Part shown: positions 57,893 to 64,000 of the stretch, in pieces
Position numbering within the stretch: position 1 is the first letter of the stretch
Layout: each line of letters begins with the position of its first letter
Assembly: GCA_022579005.1 (NCBI GenBank)
Contig: MU401455.1
Span: forward strand, 1-64,000
Origin: Poronia punctata
Taxonomy: Eukaryota; Ascomycota; Sordariomycetes; Xylariales; Xylariaceae
Reading direction: 5' to 3'
DNA: 64,000 nt
Notes under the pieces: generated by a model
The model's database searches: none
What the model saw: the letters and a program-made list of their open reading frames with translations, nothing else
Told to the model about the DNA's origin: nothing
Program-made: the position numbers and the translations under genes

Positions 57893-59566
57893 TTATTGTG
57901 GTTGCGGGTGCTGCTGTTGTTGTTGCTGCTGTTCTTTCGCGAACTTTTGGTGGATACGGGCAATTTGCTCATCGACATTTACGCTCTGCATGTGATTGAT
58001 GTGGGCTTGACTTCTGCCATCGAGGTTGCCGTCAAAGCTGTTGATCGCGGCACGTTTTCGGCGTGCCATCTCCTCTTCTGTAATCGACTGCCCGGTTATA
58101 GGATCAAAGATGTCTGTTCGCGCACTAGCCAGTCGTTTTAGATTGTTCGCCACATCGGCGCTCGATAGATTCGTAGTCGCGTAACGAGATTCGGCTTTGG
58201 CCTTTTGTTCTTTCCACTGGGGATCTAGCAACTCGATTCGCATGTGCGCCTCTAGCTCGTTCATCGGTATTTGCTCTTTGCAATTTGGACACAGAGCCAT
58301 TTGAGTCCCTTGCCTATTGGCGGCTCGAGCGGCTGCGCGCGGAACATAGTTCTCTTTAATCTTCATGGGAGCAGCTCCTCCCTTCGCCTCCGCCTGTGCT
58401 TGTTGCATACGAGCGCGCGACTCCTCTCTCTCACGTATTCTTTGCGCTTCTTCTTCCTCTGCTGTGCCGTTGGGCCTCGGCGGAGGCGCCATTCCATGGG
58501 CGGGTTGTGCCGCGGCTTGGTATGGCTGAGTGGGAGGAGGATGATGAGGAATATTGTAATTTTGTTGGGCATGGCCATTGTATGCGTTGTCTTCGTCGGT
58601 GGGCATGGATTCTTCGATGCGCATGTTGGAACTGATAGAGATCTTGGCCTTCTGCTCGAGGGAGGCATACTGTAGTTCGGAAAGGGATGTGGGCGGAGGT
58701 AGGTTTACTTGGTCATCAGCTTCAGTGAACACGACAGTCTCGACTACAACAAAGTCGTGCCAGTCGATTTGCGCATATGTCAGACGCTCCTTTTCCTCCT
58801 CCTCTTCCTTCTTCTGCTTCTCCGTCTCTTGGTACTTTAGCCACTCGGCCCGCTGCTTGGCCCGATTAAGTATGTGGTATTTGTCGTCGATATTGCGCTG
58901 TAGCTCTGCCATGCGTTCCTGTTGGACACGTCCCCCTTCGCCGTCGATGCCGCCGGCTCGTAGTAACATGGTATATTGATCGATCAGGTGTTGGAAGAAG
59001 TTGTGCAAACTATGGTTAGGTCGGAGGAAATCGAACTGGTAGTTGCCAGTTTCGCGCTGCGATAAAGCGGTCATGAACTGCCGGCCATTCTTGGCAACAA
59101 ACAGCGCAGTCAGCCTCACAACCTCGAGATCCTGGGCGCTGATGTTTGGCATACGCGCAGAAAATTGGAAACTTGGAGGCTCGGGAGGGCCCTTCGGTTT
59201 GTCATCGACTGGAATGGCGCTCTCACCAGCTCGACCGGCAGCTACTGCCGTGCCACGGCCCTCCTTAATCTCGCTCAGTCGCCATAGATAGTAGGGGTTA
59301 TAAGGATCACTGCTGTCCAGGAAGCTGAATTTGGGGTTGCTCTTCTCCTTCTCCCGTAGGCGGTCTTCGAACGAAATACCATTTCGCGCCACGAATCCGG
59401 CTGTCTTTTCGAGGATTGCTGAGATGAAATCAAGTGTTAGCTGAGTAGAAAGATAAAAGGTATGTTGAGCCTCACTTTTAAACTCCTTGGGTGGTAGAAT
59501 GACGCCCTGGGGGGGTTTTATGTCTTCCAAAGCCGCGGCTGCGTCACCATTCGTAGTCGCAGCCAT
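57893..59566 (-). CDS. splicing factor 3A subunit 1 (SF3A1/Prp21)
   Basis: SF3A1 is part of SF3a in the U2 snRNP and helps fix U2 to the branch site. Two SURP modules are clear: 'TILEKTAGFVARNGISFED' with 'NPKFSFLDSSDPYNPYYLWR', and 'VRLTALFVAKNGRQFMTALS' with 'NYQFDFLRPNHSLHNFFQHL'. Then come a charged coiled coil, the Prp21-like region ('YAQIDWHDFVVVETVVF'), a CPNCKEQIP motif with 'LEAHMRIELLDPQWKEQK', and a poly-Gln end. A 57-nt intron at 59475-59419 (GTGAGG, GCTAAC, TCAG) must be removed: it is in frame and free of stops, but interrupts 'LPPKEFK|TILEKTAG'. Exons are 59566-59476 and 59418-57893, 538 residues. The C-terminal ubiquitin-like domain of animal SF3A1 is absent. It is divergent from PMT2. 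Confidence 0.92.
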   Translation of the reverse strand: MAATTNGDAAAALEDIKPPQGVILPPKEFKSEAQHTFYLSTQLTLDFISAILEKTAGFVARNGISFEDRLREKEKSNPKFSFLDSSDPYNPYYLWRLSEIKEGRGTAVAAGRAGESAIPVDDKPKGPPEPPSFQFSARMPNISAQDLEVVRLTALFVAKNGRQFMTALSQRETGNYQFDFLRPNHSLHNFFQHLIDQYTMLLRAGGIDGEGGRVQQERMAELQRNIDDKYHILNRAKQRAEWLKYQETEKQKKEEEEEKERLTYAQIDWHDFVVVETVVFTEADDQVNLPPPTSLSELQYASLEQKAKISISSNMRIEESMPTDEDNAYNGHAQQNYNIPHHPPPTQPYQAAAQPAHGMAPPPRPNGTAEEEEAQRIREREESRARMQQAQAEAKGGAAPMKIKENYVPRAAARAANRQGTQMALCPNCKEQIPMNELEAHMRIELLDPQWKEQKAKAESRYATTNLSSADVANNLKRLASARTDIFDPITGQSITEEEMARRKRAAINSFDGNLDGRSQAHINHMQSVNVDEQIARIHQKFAKEQQQQQQQHPQPQ

Positions 59567-60695
59567 ATTGCTGGCGATCTCGGCTTCTCCGTCCCCTCTG
59601 TTATGTCGAAATAATAACGAGCCAGCAACGTTCGTTTCGAGTTCAAGCCTTTTCTAATTGTTCAATGATCGTGGTCAAAGTGGCGTTGTCGCGAGTTTGA
59701 GAAATTGAGCTCCAATGAAAGGTTATGGAACTTTCAAATGCCCAGAATTTAGCTAAGATAATACATCGCAGGTACGTACTTTCAGTTAGCCCACGCGTTA
59801 GCGCACTTTCACTTTGGCGTGTACTCTGTACTTGATTGTTTCTATTCACATCCTATGGAGTTGTCTAAGTACAACGAGTGGGGCATTGACCTTGCAGCTG
59901 CTGTCCGTTCAGCTCTCCCGAAGTGCGGCTTGTTTCGTGCTTACAATCACCTGACTATGAATATATGGCAGATGTTTGTCCAGGTCGCAGCTGCCAGAAT
60001 AGACTTAAGCCGTGACCCACCTGCCTAGATTTCTGTAGGTTTATCTAGGATTACGCTATTGAAGAATGTAAAAGGTACATATCTAATAGGTAGCATGCGT
60101 CGCGTTTTGACCGTGTTGCATTTTGTACAGTACTAGCTGAGATGAAAGGTTATGAGCGCCCCCCTACGAGGCGCTAATCAACAAGTTGGATAAGGCTACT
60201 ACTCACTATGCCACGGTGTAGCATTTGCACTACCTACTCGTACACGTACAACAATATCCAATCTGAGGGAGCCCCAAAACAGCAACTAGCCCTTGTCACT
60301 CACAAGCTTACGCCCCCTTATTCCGCAGCCATTTTGATGGAACATTCATTCCTGAATTCCTCAAGACCACTCCAGCCCCAGCTAGACTAGAACTTCGAGG
60401 GACTCTTTCTTGTGCACCTCTTTTTTCCTCGGGCGTTTTCTTATTCTTGCCCAGAGGTATAATATCCTATGGTTTCTTTGTAATGATCAATTATACTTCT
60501 TACTCTCGTTAACCAGACTCCGGTTCACTTTTCTTTTTTGTACTACCTCTTGCGTCACCCCAGGTCTTCTTCGCATTAGGACCACGGTGGCCGCAAGGTA
60601 GCCCTAAACCTAGAATCAAAGGCCCGCGATACTTTCTCCTATTCTACCTCAAAAGTCTTCAACCAAATTCCACCACTTGATAGTGGCGACACAGC
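59567..60695. promoter_or_regulatory. divergent promoter region between SF3A1 and PMT2
   Basis: This is 1.13 kb between start codons facing apart. T/C-rich tracts at 60405-60570 precede the PMT2 start, as expected for a fungal promoter and leader. Short frames at 59819-60028 and 60208-60390 lack coding character. No repeat is seen. Confidence 0.5.
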
Positions 60696-63600
60696 ATGGG
60701 CAAGCCAAACACGGCAAAGCCGCCCTCGACGAAGGGCGGCTCAAACTTAGGCGAGAAGCAGGTTGTACCTGTCAAGGTGGCATCTGTGACAAACGCAAAG
60801 GTTCACGATGATTACACGTCCGACGGCGTAGAGGACAATGATGTGTTCCTGCTTCCAGTCTCGGACTACAATGTCATGCTTCTGGTTACTATTATTGGTG
60901 CAATTGTTCGCCTGTTTCGCATCTACCAGCCAACCAGTGTTGTGTTTGACGAAGTCCAGTAGGTTCTAAACTCCAGCCCCTCGACAAACATGTCGAATGG
61001 AACTAATGCATTTCTTCTCTACAGCTTTGGTGGCTTCGCGACTAAATACATCAAGGGCAAATTTTTCATGGACGTACATCCTCCCCTGGCCAAGATGCTC
61101 ATCGCGCTGGCCGGCTGGCTCGCAGGTTTCAATGGTGACTTCGACTTCAAGGAAATCGGCAAAGACTATCTCGAGCCCGGCGTTCCATATGTTGCGATGC
61201 GCCTGTTCCCCGCCATCTGCGGAATCCTACTAGTTCCCATTACCTTCTTGACTTTGAAGGCCGTTGGTTGCCGAACTGCTACTGCAGCGCTTGGATCGTC
61301 CCTGATTATTTTTGGTAAGTTGTCTGCACACTCATTGGCTCTCGATCTGTCGCTAACCTTGAACTGTTAGAAAATGGCCTTCTGACCCAAGCACGCCTCA
61401 TACTGCTCGACTCTCCTCTTGTTGTTGCGACTGCTTTCACAGCCCTAGCCTTTACGTCCTTTACGAACCAACATGAACAAGGCCCTAGCAAAGCATTCGA
61501 TATAAGCTGGTGGTTCTGGCTGGTGATGACTGGTCTTGGCCTCGGTGTGACCGTCAGTATCAAATGGGTCGGCCTATTCACGATTGCCTGGGTTGGATCT
61601 CTGACTCTCGTGCAACTGTGGGTTCTTCTGGGCGATACCAAGGCAGTTACCATGCGCATCTTTGCGAAGCATTTCATGGCTCGAGCCTTCTGTCTGATTG
61701 TCATCCCTGTGTCGTTCTACATGGCCATGTTCGCCGTTCACTTTTTGTGTCTGTCGAATCCCGGCGACGGCGACGGATTCATGAGCTCCGAGTTCCAGGC
61801 CACCTTGAACAACAAGGGAATGCAAGATGTTCCGGCTGATATCGCCTTCGGAAGCCGTGTGTCTCTCCGTCATGTCAACACCCAGGGTGGTTATCTTCAT
61901 TCTCATCCTCTGATGTATCCTACGGGCAGCCAACAGCAACAGATAACTCTGTACCCCCACAAGGACGACAACAATATCTGGTTGATGGAGAACCAGACTC
62001 AGCCACTGGATCCCAATGGGGTGGAAATGAACGGTACCCAAGTTTGGGACAACGTGCTCAATATCACTGAAAACTACATCAAGAACGGCGATGTTATCCG
62101 GCTCTACCATATACAGACCCACCGCCGTCTCCACTCCCACGATGTACGCCCCCCTGTCAGTGAGCAGGAGTGGCAGAACGAGGTCTCTGCGTATGGCTAC
62201 GAAGGTTTCCCCGGCGATGCCAACGATCTATTCCGTGTTGAAATTGTCAAGAAACAATCCATTGCTGGCGCGGCCCGTGAACGGCTCCGGACTCTTGAGA
62301 CCAAGTTCAGGCTTGTCCACATTATGACTGGTTGCGTCTTGTTCTCCCACAAGGTCAAGCTCCCTGAATGGGCATCTGAACAACAGGAAGTTACGTGCGC
62401 GAAAGGCGGTACACTACCGAACAGCCTATGGTATATCGAGTCGAATTACCACCCGGCCCTCCCCAGTGATGCCGAAAGGGTCAACTACGTGAACCCCGGC
62501 TTCTTTGGCAAGTTCTGGGAGTTGCAAAAGGTCATGTGGAAGACAAACGCCGGGTTGGTCGAGTCCCATGCATGGGATTCGCGCCCCGACTCTTGGCCCA
62601 TCCTCCGTCGTGGTATCAACTTCTGGGGCAGAAACCACCGTCAGATCTACCTCATCGGCAACCCCCTTATTTGGTGGGCATCCACGGCCGCCGTAGTCGC
62701 ATATGTCCTGTTCAAGGGCATCGCCGTCCTCCGTTGGCAGCGAAACTACAATGACTATTCGAACACTACCTTCAAGCGCTTTGACTACGAGGTCGGCACA
62801 TTCGTACTTGGCTGGGCGTTGCATTACTTCCCCTTCTTCCTTATGGGGCGTCAACTCTTTTTGCATCATTATTTCCCAGCATTGTTCTTTGCCATTCTGG
62901 CCCTCTGCCAGATTTATGATTTCGTCACGGCACGGTTCCCGATTCCCGGCGTCCGAGGAAACCCAATTGTCAACAAAGTCGGCGTATTAACCTTTATAGC
63001 TCTATCCGCCGTTGTCTTTGCGCTCTACGCTCCATTGGCTTACGGAAACGCCTGGACCAAGACAGAATGCCAACGAGTAAAACTCTTCGAGACTTGGGAC
63101 TGGGATTGCAACACATTTTTACAAAATGTAAGTATCCCTCCCCAAGGCATGCCATCGAGACAGAGGGGCTAGGCGATCGGTTTGTGGTGGTAGGCTGTGG
63201 CCCAGCTCTATTTTATAACGGTGCTATATGAAGATGTAAGCTAACGTCGAGAAGTACGAGGCTTACTCGGCGCTTGATATGAACCCTATCCCAAGTTCAA
63301 AGGCCGCGACCTTGGACAATCAACAGGCAGCGCCTGCCGCAGGTGATGGAAAGGATGGAAAGGATGGCGCAAATGGCGTGGTCTCGGGCGCACCCAAGTT
63401 CGAGCCCCAAGGGCAGAAAGTAATAGCACGTGAGGAGAAGGTCGAGTATCGAGACCAGGATGGCAACCTGCTAGACGAAGAGCAGGTCAAGGCTCTCGAG
63501 GGTAAAGTCGAGTTCAAAACAAGATACGAAACCAAGACTCGCGTGGTCGATGCCGAAGGCAACGAACTTGAGGTGTCTCCAGAAGAGCTTGCCGGTGCTG

Positions 63601-63770
63601 GAGTCGCCCCGCCACATCCAGATGTCGAGGGTGCCGACCGAGAGACCAAGCAACCTCGGGTCGACAGTGACGCTGTTCAAAAAGAGGTATCTCCTAGCAA
63701 AGACGGCGAAAAGGAAGCCGAGGAGTCGGCTCCCAAACCTGCCAGCGAAGGCAACGAGGCTACTGTTTGA
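60696..63770 (+). CDS. PMT2: protein O-mannosyltransferase PMT2
   Basis: This ER-membrane GT-C enzyme transfers mannose from dolichyl-phosphate mannose to Ser/Thr of secreted proteins, usually as a PMT1-PMT2 heterodimer. Exons 60696-60958, 61025-61314, 61371-63127 and about 63255-63770 give 941 residues. The luminal catalytic pair Asp85-Glu86 is in 'VVFDEVHFGGFA', followed by 'FFMDVHPPLAK'. 'FENGLLTQARLILLDSPL' is the next GT-C landmark. Three MIR repeats lie at about 345-530 ('GSRVSLRHVNTQGGYLHSH'; 'IRLYHIQTHRRLHSHDVRP'; 'RLRTLETKFRLVHIMTGCVL'). C-terminal helices include 'GWALHYFPFFLMGRQLFLHH', and the core ends 'WDWDCNTFLQN'. Exon 4 adds a charged 171-residue tail rich in Glu, Lys and Gly, longer than I expect for PMT2. 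Its acceptor is a tandem non-YAG site (GAG|AAG|TAC). Confidence 0.92.
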
Positions 63771-64000
63771 TGCGCACCGACTTAAGTCTTAGCGGCACGA
63801 CTGACTAAAGCACTGTTAGCCAATTGTCAAAGTCTAGGCCGGTCTCCTGCCTGCATTTCGGGATGTGGAATATGTAATTTTCTTTGGTGTCTGTACACTA
63901 TACTATCTAATGAGCAATCACGGACGAAATCTTAGGGATGGGAAATGCGAACTGAAAAGACAAAAGATTGCGGGCGGCATATGAAGGCGGTTTACACCTT
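63771..64000. other. 3' flank of PMT2
   Basis: The last 230 bp hold the presumed PMT2 3' UTR. No further feature is visible before the window ends. Confidence 0.5.

Noticed and set aside
57893..59566. SF3A1 as a single-exon gene
   Set aside because: The 19 residues encoded by 59475-59419 split a conserved SURP-proximal stretch and carry complete splice signals.

Overview
The window is nuclear DNA of a filamentous ascomycete, most likely a sordariomycete. The genes are split by short introns (mostly 49-130 nt) with GTRNGT donors, CTAAC-type branch sites and YAG acceptors. The proteins are those of a Pezizomycotina housekeeping set, and the sequence alternates between GC-balanced gene regions and very AT-rich blocks that look mutated by repeat-induced point mutation (RIP). 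No rRNA, tRNA, CRISPR or bacterial-type operon was found. All functional assignments come from reading protein motifs by eye; no database search was run.

Layout. 1-880 is the edge of an AT-rich repeat island with a GC-richer candidate LTR inside it. 2.0-26.2 kb carries a tyrosine phosphatase (+), mitoribosomal protein mS45 (-), the HOG-pathway response regulator SSK1 (+), an unrecognised protein with a duplicated W-rich module (-), an RRM RNA-binding protein (+), sorting nexin SNX3 (+), a RIM2-type mitochondrial pyrimidine nucleotide carrier (-) and a broken glyoxalase/VOC pseudogene (-). 26.3-42.4 kb is a 16-kb AT-rich island bounded by a 17-bp direct repeat. It holds a complete but dead Ty3/gypsy chromovirus (LTRs at 32521-32726 and 40270-40473) that appears nested in an older, unclassified element read on the minus strand. 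43.1-45.1 kb is a Zn2Cys6 protein (-). 45.1-49.3 kb is almost gene-free. 49.4-63.8 kb is dense: LSM7 (+), PAN3 (-), a UBX-domain protein (+), splicing factor SF3A1 (-) and the O-mannosyltransferase PMT2 (+).

How the genes relate. These are separate eukaryotic transcription units. Several serve RNA metabolism: SF3A1 and LSM7 in splicing, LSM7 and PAN3 in mRNA decay, plus the RRM protein and mS45 in RNA binding and mitochondrial translation. Others serve endosomal sorting (SNX3), ER quality control and glycosylation (UBX protein, PMT2), stress signalling (SSK1) and mitochondrial nucleotide supply (RIM2). Many neighbours are divergent or convergent pairs sharing one intergenic space.

Most notable observations: three of about 26 inferred introns need a GC-AG donor to keep the conserved reading frame; the chromovirus can be read through RT, RNase H, integrase and chromodomain in one unshifted frame broken only by RIP-type stop codons; and the 16-kb island has a matching 17-bp direct repeat at its two edges.
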